From Diospyros lotus (lineage: Eukaryota > Streptophyta > Magnoliopsida > Ericales > Ebenaceae), in the NCBI RefSeq assembly GCF_014633365.1, contig NC_068341.1, forward strand, positions 7,316,001 through 7,380,000: a DNA stretch of 64,000 nucleotides, in the 5' to 3' direction. Below are positions 11,401 through 22,800 of the stretch, piece by piece (positions within the stretch are counted from its first letter, which is position 1; each line of letters begins with the position of its first letter). Made by a program: the position numbers and the translations under genes. Under the pieces are notes generated by a model. It made no database searches. It was not told the origin of the DNA and saw only the letters and a program-made list of their open reading frames with translations.

Positions 11401-12350
11401 AACTCAAGGAGCCACTAAGCATCAATATTGCAACTTTTGAGCAATCCCTACTGCGGATAGACCCTGCAGATATCGTGTCAGCAACAGAAAATTTCAGCAA
11501 GACATACATCATTGGCGATGGCGGGTTTGGCACAGTGTATAAAGCCTCACTCCCAGGAGGTAGATCCATAGCAGTCAAAAGGCTCAATGGAGAACACTTG
11601 CATGCTGACCGTGAATTCTTGGCCGAGATGGAGACGCTTGGAAAGGTCAGGCACGAAAATTTGGTTTCACTTCTTGGCTATTGTGTCTTTGCAGAGGACA
11701 GGTTTTTGATATATGAATACATGGAGAATGGCAGCCTCGATATGTGGTTGAGGAACCGGGCAGACGCAGTCGAGACACTTGACTGGCCGACAAGGTTCGA
11801 GATCTGTCTAGGTTCAGCCCGGGGGCTCGCCTTTCTGCATCATGGCTTCGTTCCCCACATCATTCACCGAGACATCAAGTCCAGCAACATACTGCTGAGT
11901 AGCAAGTTTGAACCCCGAGTATCAGACTTTGGCCTCGCAAGGATCATCAGCGCATGTGAGAGCCATGTTAGTACTCTGCTGGCAGGCACCTTTGGCTACA
12001 TTCCTCCCGAGTATGGCCAGACCATGGTGGCGACAACCAAGGGCGATGTCTACAGCTTCGGAGTGGTGATGCTCGAGCTCGTGACAGGGAGGCCGCCAAC
12101 CGGCCAGGCTGATGGTGAAGGCGGCAATCTTGTTGGATGGGTGAGGTGGATGACTGCAAAGGGCCGGGAGGAAGAGTTGGTGGATTCATGCCTCTCTGGT
12201 TTCAAAATGTGGAAAGATCAAATGCTGGGTGTTCTTGAAGTTGCGAGAGTGTGCACTCGTGATGAGCCATGGGTGCGGCCTACTATGGTTGAAGTGGTCA
12301 ATCTGTTGGTGGATCTTGAGATGAAATCTGCCTGTTGTGGTAAGTGTTAA
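8463..12350 (+). CDS. MSP1-like: LRR receptor-like serine/threonine kinase, MSP1/EMS1 type
   Basis: A single-exon frame of 1295 residues. The ATG at 8463 is chosen because the upstream in-frame codons (8445-8462) lack an ATG and the hydrophobic signal peptide follows this Met (FLCFLQLSC). Next come an LRR N-terminal cap (CNWTGIKC), roughly thirty extracellular leucine-rich repeats of the plant L-x-x-N-x-(L/F)-x-G-x-(I/L)-P type, and a membrane segment at about residues 926-948. The intracellular kinase has the glycine loop GDGGFGTVYKA (from about 1018), the ATP-binding Lys in AVKRL (1039), HRDIKSSN (1135-1142, an RD kinase), DFGLA (1155) and GTFGYIPPEY. All catalytic residues look intact. MSP1 of rice and EMS1 of Arabidopsis perceive small secreted TPD1-like ligands in anthers; many eudicots carry MSP1-like genes of this length. 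The role here is inferred from the family. The neighbouring P5A ATPase gene converges on it from downstream. Confidence 0.93.
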   Translation: MSSSKWKYSHLHASIFLCFLQLSCSDTIYSGDIKSLVALRDSLVRKKDIIPSWFDANISPCNWTGIKCEGPIVHQIHVPCTSFPLDVPFANQFGEFRHLKHLNLSYCALSGHVSANLWSLHDLETLDLSHNRLSGLLPPTVSNLRNLRQLVLDDNSFSGSLPPTIGQLKELFELSVHANSFSGDLPAEIGNLQHLQSLDLSANFFSGYLPSSVGNLTGLLYIDASENRFTGPLLPEIGNLGMLRVLDLSWNSLTGNMPEEVGNLTSLTTLNVGNNNLNGAIPVTIGRLRDLNILNIQGCRFTGNLPEEISKLTGLTYLNIAQNNFEGELPLSFGKLSNLVNLLAANSGLSGPIPEELGNCKKLKILNLSFNSLYGLLPDTLAGLESMHSLILDSNNLAGPVPDWLSNWKQVEAILLSKNHFNGSLPPLNLPLLAVLDINSNMLSGELPAEICSARSLAILFLSGNRFTGTIDNTFQNCLNLTDLVLSGNDLFGEIPPYLGELQLVTLELSKNKFSGRIPDQLWHSKTLMEISLSDNLLEGQIPGDIAKVSSLRRLQLENNLFDGNIPSSIGELKNLTNLSLHGNKLTGRIPLQLFECTKLVSLDIGGNKLTGPIPRSISQLKLLDNLVLSNNHFSGPIPEEICSAFQKVPLPDSEFTQHYGMLDLSNNEFVGPIPASIKQCIVVTELLLQQNKLNGSIPDEISGLANLTLLDLSFNDLTGPAIPQLYSMRNLQGLILSHNRLTGLIPDNLVALIPSLAKLDLSNNWLTGPLPSSVFGIKSLSYLDISSNSFSGPISFDFGSTSSLLVLNASNNLFSGMLGDSLSNLTTLSILDIHNNSITGMVPPSLSNLDALTYIDFSSNNFRGSVPCNICDIAGLAFINFNGNRFTGYVPESCTEVKHCIPNQPNLSSTQGYPPPSFLSRASVWGIALSAIFISLLLLLVCLLRWSKLRQEVLILDKGKGKLVAEIELESTDELLGKKLKEPLSINIATFEQSLLRIDPADIVSATENFSKTYIIGDGGFGTVYKASLPGGRSIAVKRLNGEHLHADREFLAEMETLGKVRHENLVSLLGYCVFAEDRFLIYEYMENGSLDMWLRNRADAVETLDWPTRFEICLGSARGLAFLHHGFVPHIIHRDIKSSNILLSSKFEPRVSDFGLARIISACESHVSTLLAGTFGYIPPEYGQTMVATTKGDVYSFGVVMLELVTGRPPTGQADGEGGNLVGWVRWMTAKGREEELVDSCLSGFKMWKDQMLGVLEVARVCTRDEPWVRPTMVEVVNLLVDLEMKSACCGKC

Positions 12351-13639
12351 AAATTGAGGTAATCTAACCAATATATTGGCATGTTTGACCTTTAAGATGA
12401 TAGCATGTAAATGTGAAATGTAGTGCTGAAGCAAGAAATTAGTGTGAAATTAGTGATGTCTCAATTTTAACCGTACGCAAGAGAGGAACGGGTTTTATTT
12501 CTAAGGGGAAAAAACTGACTTTTTAGATTGAATAGCTTTTAAATAAATAACTCGTAACAGGGAAATTCACCTGTTAATATAAACAATTAATTTCGAAATC
12601 GTAATAGACTTGCGGAAAATGGAGACGTAAAAAAGCAAGTGGTTCGTTCGTCAAAATCAGATTAGACTCTCAAGACTAATTCACACCACAATTTTAGAAA
12701 CCTGAGAAGTTACTGAAATTTTCAGGGATTTTAATTCTAAGAACAGAAGGCGCTTCCCCTGTAGTAAGAAGTAAAGCCTTACGAAGGATACTGTGGAGAG
12801 ATTTGGCAAACAAATAAAAGGGACGGATTACAACGGCCAACCAGCCAAATGCCGCCTCTATTTCTGAAAACACAGCCAAACAAAAAGGGACCAAAAAAAA
12901 AAAAAAACAAAAAACAAACAAATGTCTCTAAAGGAAAAAAATTTAACTTCCATGAAAAATAAAAACCCAAACCACACCCCCCCCCCCCCCCCCCCCAAGA
13001 ATTGTTTTTCTTTAATTTTGTAAAAAAATATGATATCTTAGTACTTGCGTGAAAAACGAATTGCATAAAAAAAGTTGGCAATCAAACACCTAAAGTTCAA
13101 ATTTAGCTAGAAAATATTTTTTTTTTTATATTTTTCATGCCAATCAAACCCACCCTAATTATATTTCGGAGGAAAAGAGAGAACTCTACAGGTCCAGCCC
13201 GACCCGACCCAAACTACCAATCCAAAGAACAGATGCAAAAGCTAATCTCATGAGAACTCATATTGAGACAGAAAAGAGAGAGATTCAATAAGCTGAAAGG
13301 AAATGGAAATGATCAGTTAAAATTTATCTAAGCATCAGCCGGATACAATAAACTCAACAGGGGTCATTTTTAAGGCACCTCGCCTGAGCAGCAAGCAACT
13401 TTCAATGGCTTTCAGCCAACAATAAGTATCACCCCCTCCAATCAAAACAGGGAACATTCCCAAAACAGAACTCCGGCTGCTAGAGTAGAAAACCATAGAA
13501 CAATGTTGTGTTCTTTCAACCTCAATTATCTATCACTCCTATAGCATAGCTGTTCCAACTCTTTCAAAAATATTCAATCAACTACCTTGGTCCCAAAAAA
13601 AGATGATACAGTTAGCTACGCTCTGTACCAGCTATTCAT
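12351..13639. other. Spacer between two converging genes
   Basis: It holds the 3' UTRs of the receptor kinase (plus strand) and the P5A ATPase (minus strand). A long C-tract lies at about 12977-12997, and several A- and T-tracts occur. Short frames here are low-complexity and show no family similarity. No RNA gene was recognised. Confidence 0.6.
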
Positions 13640-14746
13640 TTAGACACGTTTCTTCTCTTGGCTAGCCACAGCCACATGTTGCCGCCTCTTCCAAGCTGGA
13701 ACTCTACCAGGGAAAGCCCATCTCAGTAGCCTCTCCCACAGGTAACAGCCCGAGAACATCAGGAGGGCCCAAACCATGAGCTTATTCCTCAGAGGGATTG
13801 GCATGGGCCACAATTTCAACCAGTCATTCAAGTCCCTGAACATATCCGAGGTGATAACTGTAAAAAAGCCAACTGCAGCCCAAAGTGCATACAGAAACGG
13901 TTTGTTTTCCGTGATGCTCTGATTGAAAGGATGGCCCATGTAATTCACAGCAAAAGTGGCCACCTGGATCATCATGCCTACTATGTATGAAACCGTATTC
14001 ACAAGGTTTGGGTGGAAGTTTGAATCGGGTTCAATACATTCATCAGGCATGTACTTCTCAGCTTCTTTCACAGATGAAATCAAGAAATACAGGTGGATTG
14101 CAAACTGTCCTAGGAGAGAGAGGAAGACATAGGAACAGAATACATTGGGATGGGGCCTTTCAGCTGAGAGGCCGGAAAGTGGACGAGCATGTGAGATAAA
14201 CAGAAAGAAGGCAGCTGTAAATATTCCACTGATTGTAGCCTGAACATCACCCAATTTAACACCATCCAGGTACATGACACTCAGCACATATGCAGTTGCA
14301 AGGCAATTAAGACCAAGAATCTTGAACATCTGGAGTGTAGTCACTAGGGTACTACGACCCTGACGGATTATGTCTGTGGTGGGGGCAACTGATGCATGTT
14401 TTGCTGTAAATGGTGAAGCCATTGAGGCATCACCAAGTTTGACTATGGGAGCTGATCGACCATCACCCTCCTCATTTAGCTCATCCATGAGCTTCTTCAG
14501 CTTCTCTCTTTGCATCTCTGCAGGTGTCAGACGGCGGTTACTGGCAGCATTACTGGTAGATTGCAACTTTGAAACAGATTTGTTCTTTGAAGGCCCTTCA
14601 CCATTTTCAATGGACTTCCCAGATACTGTGGACTTAGGTTTCTTTGATTTTAGGGACAATGTAGTTTCTTTCTTAGTAGAAGCATCCAATTTCTTTTCAC
14701 TTTGAGCTGGGGGCATTGCATTCAACAGAGCGACTCCTACGTGTGC
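13640..14746 (-). CDS. MIA/PDR2: P5A ATPase exon 21 (last coding exon)
   Basis: Residues 820-1187, from AHVGVALLN after acceptor CTTAG at 14747 to the stop. It holds the rest of the P domain, a Lys/Ser-rich linker ([12 protein letters not shown]...), the conserved [16 protein letters not shown] block and the C-terminal membrane helices. It ends in a basic tail, EKKRV, as is usual for ER-resident members. Confidence 0.93.
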   Translation of the reverse strand, partial: AHVGVALLNAMPPAQSEKKLDASTKKETTLSLKSKKPKSTVSGKSIENGEGPSKNKSVSKLQSTSNAASNRRLTPAEMQREKLKKLMDELNEEGDGRSAPIVKLGDASMASPFTAKHASVAPTTDIIRQGRSTLVTTLQMFKILGLNCLATAYVLSVMYLDGVKLGDVQATISGIFTAAFFLFISHARPLSGLSAERPHPNVFCSYVFLSLLGQFAIHLYFLISSVKEAEKYMPDECIEPDSNFHPNLVNTVSYIVGMMIQVATFAVNYMGHPFNQSITENKPFLYALWAAVGFFTVITSDMFRDLNDWLKLWPMPIPLRNKLMVWALLMFSGCYLWERLLRWAFPGRVPAWKRRQHVAVASQEKKRV

Positions 14747-16806
14747 CTAAGAAAGTAAAGAGTAGAAAATTAGAAAACAAAAAAACAATGGCAAAAGACA
14801 AAAGTAGAGGTGCACACAGGTTTGGTTGGACCAGGTTGATGCTCAATCCATAATGGACTTTATCAGTATCAGTTATGCAAAAAATGGAACCCAAACTGAT
14901 AGCATTTTGGGTCGTGGGCAGGGATGGCAATTTTTACCCAACCCAACAGATTTCAACAAATCTGGTCCACTTGAGCCAGGCAAGAACCTAATGGACTTTT
15001 TCTAACAGGGTACAGGGTAGGTATGAGTGGAAAAAAAACCCTAGAAGAGTACAGATACAAGGCTTCCCATGCATGTATTAATCAATATATATAAATATTA
15101 TTTTGTTTAGCATTGTGCCAGTGCATTATGCATAGAAAGATAGCCAAGTGGCTTACCTAACCCATTGTTGGTCGCTGGATACTGGCTAGGCTAATGCCTA
15201 TACTTGTTGGGCAACTCACAGTTGAAATCTACTTTAGCCAAATAAAAAATCAAAATTCAACAACTCTAACCTAAAAATGCAATAACCCAAAGTTTGATTA
15301 AGAAATTGAGAAATGAGATCAGAAATGAATAAATGGATTCTTTTTAATTTTAATTGAATGGATATCCATTACCCAATGGGAGGAGGATAGGGGACTAAAG
15401 TATATTACTAAACAAGTACATGTATTAGGAAGGAGATACAGGTACGTGAGAAAGAGAAGGTGCATCCAGTCCATTGCCATTCCTAGCATGGAAATAGCTC
15501 ATGCAAGTTGTTGCATCTCACTTCCTTATAATATAAAAGGACATCCCCAATGCACAAGGTTCCCAACTTTCAGAGAGTCACAGAGAGTTGTTTCTGTTTG
15601 GAACATCACTCTTGCTTTGCAAAGAGCCTATTTCACAACTAGGACCTATAACATTTCAGTCACAAATGAGCACACTTACCTTTGCTATCAGTCCGATTCA
15701 ATTTTTTATTTTACTTTATTTATTTTTTTGCTTCACAACCAATGGGAGTTGTTGTAATAAGGTTGGCATGGCTCCTAATGAAAGTAAGATGCGCGAGACA
15801 TGATAAGATGGTCTGTTCATGTGCAAAGAAAACCAATTGAGGCAACTTTGAGTAGAATGGATGCACTCGAAGTATCTAGAAAAAGAGGTTTAGGAAGACT
15901 AAGAAAAACTTGATGTGAGGCGGATAATTATGATATGAGTTATAAAGGCCTTATAGAAGATAGCGCCATGATTGACAAGATAGAATCAATGTAGTTGAGC
16001 CCACGTAGTAGGATAAAGTTTGATGTGTTATTATTATACAACCAATGGAAGTTGCTAAGGATAAGATAAATGCCCTTCCTATCTGTAAGCATCTCACTTT
16101 TACCATCTCTTTATTTCTGATACAAAATAAAAAACTATGTACGCATAACCTACTCTTAATGCATAAAGAAGCAAATAGTCTAGCAATCTGAGAAATTCAA
16201 TGCTAGCAAATCTGCAATCTGGATGTTTAAGTTTTATTGACCAGCATGTGTCAATCACAGTAGATATTTCAGTTAAGAATGAAACATATACCTCTGAATA
16301 AAGTTGAACTGAAAATTACCAATTCATTAGGAGTAAGTTACCTGCTTCAAAGCTCCAACATCATTAGTTCCATCACCACACATCAGTGTTATTCTTCCTA
16401 CTGTTTTAAAGGTGGTCATAATGAGCTCTTTTTGCTCAGGAGCAACCCTTGCAAAAACCTGATACACAGACAATTTTGTCAGGAAGAAGCCACTGTCATA
16501 TATGAGTTTCAAATGTATGACAAAAAGTTAGGACCTTCACATATGGAATGACTTTAAGGACAGCAGAAGTCTGCTGCAACATCTCAATGCAATCACCCCC
16601 AACACAGAGATCATGAGCCTCGGATAAAGCTTCAACCTCTTTCTCGCTGTAAAAATATTTGTGAGGGGAGGTAGAGTTAGGCTCTCTACTATTTTGTCCA
16701 GTTATTCACAACAAAGCAATTAAAAGAAATTCTTTTGCAATAACTGTAAGCAAATATGAAGACTAAAAAAACCCTTATGCTAAGTGAGATGAATATAAAG
16801 GAAAAG

Positions 16807-16842
<36 letters not shown>

Positions 16843-19800
16843 GGCATCCCCATTCCATGAGGCTTCCAACTTTTTGAGGGTCATTTGAAGCAAGAGCTTC
16901 ACGATGGATAAGAAGAAAGAAAACGCAAGAGAGAAAAAGAACCTCGCTAAACTTTATTGTATAGAAAATGAAATCAATACAGAAATTGAAATGAAGCTAA
17001 GTTTATATAGTTAGCTTAAGCGCCTAACAACCTTACAATGCTTAAAACAAACACAACAGAGTCACAAATAATAATGGTTACATTAATTCAATACACCAGC
17101 AGCATAATAACAAAGACTACTATCAGCAGCTTATTAGACATCAATTCCTTCCACATTCCCCCTCAAATCAGACTCCATAGCAGATAACAAAGAATTGAGC
17201 TGTAGACTTTTTGGAGTAGCAGCATGGCTGCGATACATAGGTGACATCTTGAGACCAAGCTTGTTGCATAGGAACAAAAACCTGTCCTTTGACAATCATT
17301 TAGTGAAAATATCAGCCACCTAGTGAAGAGTACGAACATACCAGATTTCAACATCACCATTTTCTACTTTCTCTCGTACAAAATGCACATCAATCTCAAT
17401 GTGATGAGAGTGGAAAATTGGATTTTCAGTGATACTTTTGGCTGCTAGGTTATCACACCATAGGATTGGAGTATGAACGCATAGATAACCTAACTCTAAA
17501 AATAGAGATTTGAGCCACAAAACCTCAATCACCCCCTGTGCGACAGCCCTATATTTAGCTTCACCAACAGATCTGGCCACCACAGATTGTTTCCTTGAGC
17601 CCCAAACCAATAAGTTTTTGCCAAGGAAGGCACATAACCCACTGGTAGATTGTCTAGTGACCTTACAACCCACATGATCAAAATCAGTATACACGGTTAA
17701 TGACAAATCACTAGGAGAAGAAGCAAACAACAAGCCTAGACCAATTATCCCTTTAAGGTACCGAAGCAACCTTTTGTAAGCTAACCAGTGTTGCAACTTA
17801 GGATATGACAAGAACTGACTCAACTTATTCACTACAAACGTAATGTTTGGCCTAGTATATGTCAAATATTGAAGAGAATCAATGATGGTTCTATAGAGAG
17901 ATGGCTCAGAAAACAAATCACCTTTATCAGTCAAAGAAATGCTCGGATTCATTGGAGTAGCATAGGGCTTGCAATCTTGCATTGTTGGTTTTTCCAATAA
18001 GTCCAAAGTGTATTTGGATTGAGTGAGATATATACTAGTAGTCTCTATAAGCTTCAAACCCTAGGAAGTAGTTAACAGATCATAAGAGTCTTAAGAGTAA
18101 AATAGGTGTCCAAATCCCAAATACAGGCTTGAAGAGCTATAGAATCAGACCCCGTGACAAGAATATTATCCACATACACCAAAACAAACAACACAAACTT
18201 GGAGGTTCTTTTAATAAACAGAGAAGCATCAAAAACAGCTCTTATGAAGCCCCAATCTTGCAAGGCAAACCTTAGTTTTGTGTACCAAGCTCTAGGAGCT
18301 TGTTTGAGACCATAAAGAGACTTTTTCAACCGACAAACATGAGAAGGAAATTGAGAACTCACAAAGCCAACAAGCTGTGACATGAACACCTCTTCATTTA
18401 GATCACCATTAAGAAAAGCATTGTTGACATCAACTTGTTGAATATCCTAGCCAAAGGTAACAGCCAAGGAAAACAAAACCCGAATAGTAGGAGCCTTGAC
18501 AATAGGACTAAACATTTCAGCATAGTTAATCCCATGAGTTTGGAGAAAACCCTTAGCTACTAACCGAGCTTTATGCTTAAGAATAGACCCATCAGAATTG
18601 TATTTAACTCTAAACACCCATTTGCAGTCAATAAGACTCATATCTGAAGAAAATGGAACAAACTCCCATGAATGATTACGTTGTAGTGCAGAAAATTCCT
18701 CTTTCATAGCTTTAACCCAATTAGAATCTAAGAGAGCTTCATGGACAGAATTGGGTTCTAGGGAACTCACTAGGGCATGACGAGAGGTGACAACAAGCTG
18801 CTTGGATTTGGATCTGGTGACCATAGGATGAAAGAAGGTGTCGGAGCCACTTTATGTTTAGATAACTTGGATGGAATTGGTTGTTGATCAGTGTTAGTGG
18901 GTAGGAATGAGCAAGAGAGGAATCAAGAGAAATAGAAGGAGATAAGGTGGGGATAGAGAGTTGTGCTATTTGAAGAGTTGAAGAAGTAAAAGAGAAGTAA
19001 GGAAGAGACTCAAGAAACGTAGTGGAATTACTATTAGATACTAACTGAGATTGACAAGGAGGAGGAGTTGAAAACAAAAGAAGAAAGGGGTACTCCTCTT
19101 GATTAAACTACACGTGTCTTGACACATAGACTTTTCCCGAATGATGCAAACACTTATATCCAGCTTGAACATGGCCATAATCAAAAAACACACACTTGGA
19201 GTAAAAATCGAATTTGTGCTTGTTATAGGGTCTAACATAAGGAAAACAAGCACATCCAAAGAGCTGCAATTGCATATAATTGGGTTGTTTGTGGTAAAGA
19301 AGTTCAAAGAGAGACTAAAACTTGAGAGGTGAGGCTGGTAATAGGTTTATGGTGTAGACAGTGGTTTGAAATGCCTCTACCCAAAATTTTAAGGGCATGT
19401 GAGCATTGGCTAACAATGTAAGACCCATCTCAGCTATGTGTCGATGTTTTTTTTCAATTACACCCTTCTGTTGGTGTGTATAAGTGCAAGTAAACCGAGG
19501 CTGAATGCCATAGGTATGAAGATAAGGCAAAAAGACTTTAAATTCTCCACCATTATAAGTTTGGAGAGCCTTAATTTTGGATTGATATCGTAATTCAGCA
19601 AATTTGGGGAAAGTTTTAAAAATGGTCAAGGCATTAGACTTTAGTTTCAAGGGATATAGCCATGCATACCTAGTGTAAGCATCAACAAAGATGATATAAT
19701 ATCGATACCCCTTAGTAGAATGACAGGAGAAGGACCCCACAAATCTGAGTAGACCAACTCTAAAGGCTTCTTTGCTGTGATTTTACAATTAGCAAAGGGA

Positions 19801-22800
19801 AGCTGATGTAATTTTCCTAATTTGCAAGAATCACAAAAGGAAATATCAAAACTAGAACAAGGAACATTGATTTTATTCAAAACAGATTGGAGTACATGAA
19901 AAGAAGGATACCCTAATTTGGCATGTCATTACTGACATACACTGTTAACATGAGCTACATTTATGCTAGAAGAAACATTAGAAGAAGACAGACTCTGTCC
20001 TTTACATTTATTCAAAGGGGAAGAAACATTAGCAGCAAGATTTATGGGCTTGACAGAAGACACAGCCTTGGATACAGCATGAGCAAATGCTGGAGCCAAT
20101 TGGCAGAGTCCATCTTTAAGAATTCTTTGAAGTAGCACCAGCCCTGAATCCTTGTCCTTAATCAAACAAGAATCAGAATGAAACTCAGCAATCACATTAT
20201 GATCCCTAGTAAGCTAAGAAACACTAATAAGATTTTTCTTCATATTAGGAACATGAAGAACATTAGGTAAAGAAATGATAGACGTGGGAGTAGTTTGAGT
20301 ATACAATTGACTAAGCCCAATGTTAGAAATAGGAAGTTTCTTACCATTATCCACTGCAACTTTGTCACTGCCACTGTATGGAGAATGAAGAGAAAGGTTG
20401 TTAAGGCTGGAAGTAATGTGCTTTGTAGCTTCGAAATCTACAAACCAAGAAGGTTCGCCATGATAGATGAAAAAGAAGAGGATTGAGACTTTGTCTCTGA
20501 AGATTGAGGCAAATGGCCACAGTGAGCCCCAGGTGCAAACCTTATTTCAATCAAGAAAGATTTATTAGACTCATTGGGAGTAGCTATAAAGACCTGTGGG
20601 TCATACCGTAACATACTACCACCTCTGCCAAAGTTTGGACTTGGAGTACATTGGAAGTTTCTATCAAACCTATGATAGCATCTGTCCACAAAATGATCAG
20701 ACTTCCCACATAATTGACAATAAATTCTCCTACCAGAAGACCTGCCACGGCCTTTTCCTCCTCTATAACCACCTCCATATGGAACAAAACCACCTCTATT
20801 AAGAAAACCTCCTCTATTAGAACCATTCCCATTCCTAGACCATTGAGAGGCAATATTAACATGCATAGATGGCAATGCACTAGAATCAAAACCAAGCACA
20901 GAAGAACTAGACATATTCTTTGTAGCAAGTCTTTGTTCATACATCAGTAAAAGATATTGAACCTTCTCTATATTTATTTCATCCATCTAATAAGTAAAAA
21001 GGCTCACGATAGTCACATAATCATTGTCTAACCCATTGAGAATAGCCATCAACAGATCTTTATCATTTAAAGATTCTCTAATAGTAGCTAGGGCATGTCC
21101 TATGGTCTTAATTTTCAAAATATAATCATTGACAGACAAATTTTTCTTCTTTATAGATCTTAATTGTTGCTTCAATTGAAATGATTTAGCAACAGTTTGC
21201 TAAAAATAAAGGTTTTCAAGAACGGTCCATACTTCAGCAAATGATTCACAATGAATCACCCATGCAAGAACTTCTTTCTCTATGGTAGAAAATAACCAAC
21301 CTAGTAACAACTGATCTAACTTGATCCAATTGAGGTACTCGGGGTTGACAACCTGAGCCTTGTGATCGGAGGTGGCTAAATCAAAGATGTACTTCAAAGG
21401 TGACAGAGATTTGTTAATGAAAGGCAGCAGATCAAATGCCCTAATTGTGGCCAAGATCTACGCCTTCCAGAACAGATAATTTCCAGAATCTAACTTGATC
21501 GGTATAAAATTGAATGCCTTCACCACTGCTGAGAAGTCGAACTGTGATGCCGATGACAGAGTGGAAAAAGAATGAGGTAGAGAGGAAGAACTAAATTCAG
21601 GATTAGAGGCCATCGACGCTAGTCTAGGGCTCTGATACCATGAAGCAAGAGCTTCACGATGGATAAGAAGAAAATGTGAGAGAAAAAGAACCTCGCTAAA
21701 CTTTATTGTATAGAAATATGAAATCAATACAGAAACTGAAATTAAGCTATTACGGGTATTTCCCGCTCTTCTCCTTATGGGTTGAGCTCAATTCAGTGGG
21801 TCAGGCCCAATCGCACAAGGTCCAGTAGACCTCGAGCTGAGTTCGTCGAAGAGAGCTCACACATTGCTGGAGCCCGAGCTCGGATCGCAGGGCCAAGCGA
21901 CCTCCCAGAAATGCCTCTAGCTCGTCGGCCTATCCGAGCGAGCTCCCAACTACACTTCGAGCGAGCTCCCAACGACTCTTGCAATTCGTCAGCTTAACCG
22001 ATCAGCTCGCATAACGAGAGGGTCATATGCCAGAGAATATTAGTAAGCTAGGGGCCGTCCCAGCTGGGCCATTCAGGCCCAATCTAGCCCTACCCTCTCG
22101 ACTCATGGCAGTCCCATCCTGGCCCCTTGCAACAACATCATTACAGTCGTGTCTGGATTTCCGTGCGTTCACCTTAGATCTCATCCTCATTAATGACGGA
22201 TCTCATCCACATTAATGAGGGTCCCGTCGGCACCTTGCTGCTACATGGGCGTTTCCGCCGACGTTGGATATTCTGTCCCACCACCTGCAGATGTACAACA
22301 CATGCAGGAGGACATCTCTCCTCCTCCCATATATCAACCAGCGATTCCTAGAACCCAGATATGCTTTTTTCCTTCCAACTTACTAATACTCTGCATTTTT
22401 TACTTACCCGTTCACTGACTGGGGGCATCGGAGTACCTTGCAGGGATCGGCCAGCGGGTCAACCAATCGAACCAGATAACCCATTTTCTCCCTATCGGAT
22501 TCATTACACTAGTGCGGGCCAACGAATCACGATCGACCAATTCCGAACGTCGACAGAAGCTAAGTTTATATACTTAAAAAGAACCTCGCTAAACTTTATT
22601 GTATAGAAAAATGAAATCGATACAGAAACTGAAATGAAGCTAAGTTTATATACTTAGCTTAACTGCCTAACAACCTTAAAATGCTTAAAACAAATACAAT
22701 AGAATCACAACTAATAATGGTTGCATTAATTCAATACAACACCAGTATAATAACAAAGACTACTATTGGCAGCTTATTAGACATCAATTCCTTCCACATC

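Larger units (their letters stand above)
16886..22798 (-). mobile_element. Ty1/copia LTR retrotransposon, Ale/Retrofit (RE1-like) type
   Basis: Two matching LTRs lie at 16886-17155 and 21641-22798, the latter enlarged by an insertion. Read on the minus strand, the right (5') LTR is followed by TGGTATCAGAGC (21629-21640), a primer site complementary to initiator Met tRNA. The left (3') LTR is preceded by a purine tract, GAGGGGGAA. Flanks TCATT (16881-16885) and TCGTT (22799-22803) are a target duplication with one mismatch. Gag, integrase, reverse transcriptase and RNase H are all recognisable in the order normal for copia. Confidence 0.9.

Noticed and set aside
12977..12997. Long C-tract (others at about 36199-36214 and 24558-24571)
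   Set aside because: Simple homopolymers, also prone to sequencing slippage; no repeat array or G-quadruplex claim is justified from single tracts.
14920..15440. Possible hAT MITE starting CAGGGATGGCAATTTTTACC
   Set aside because: The partner terminus that should read as its complement is not present downstream.
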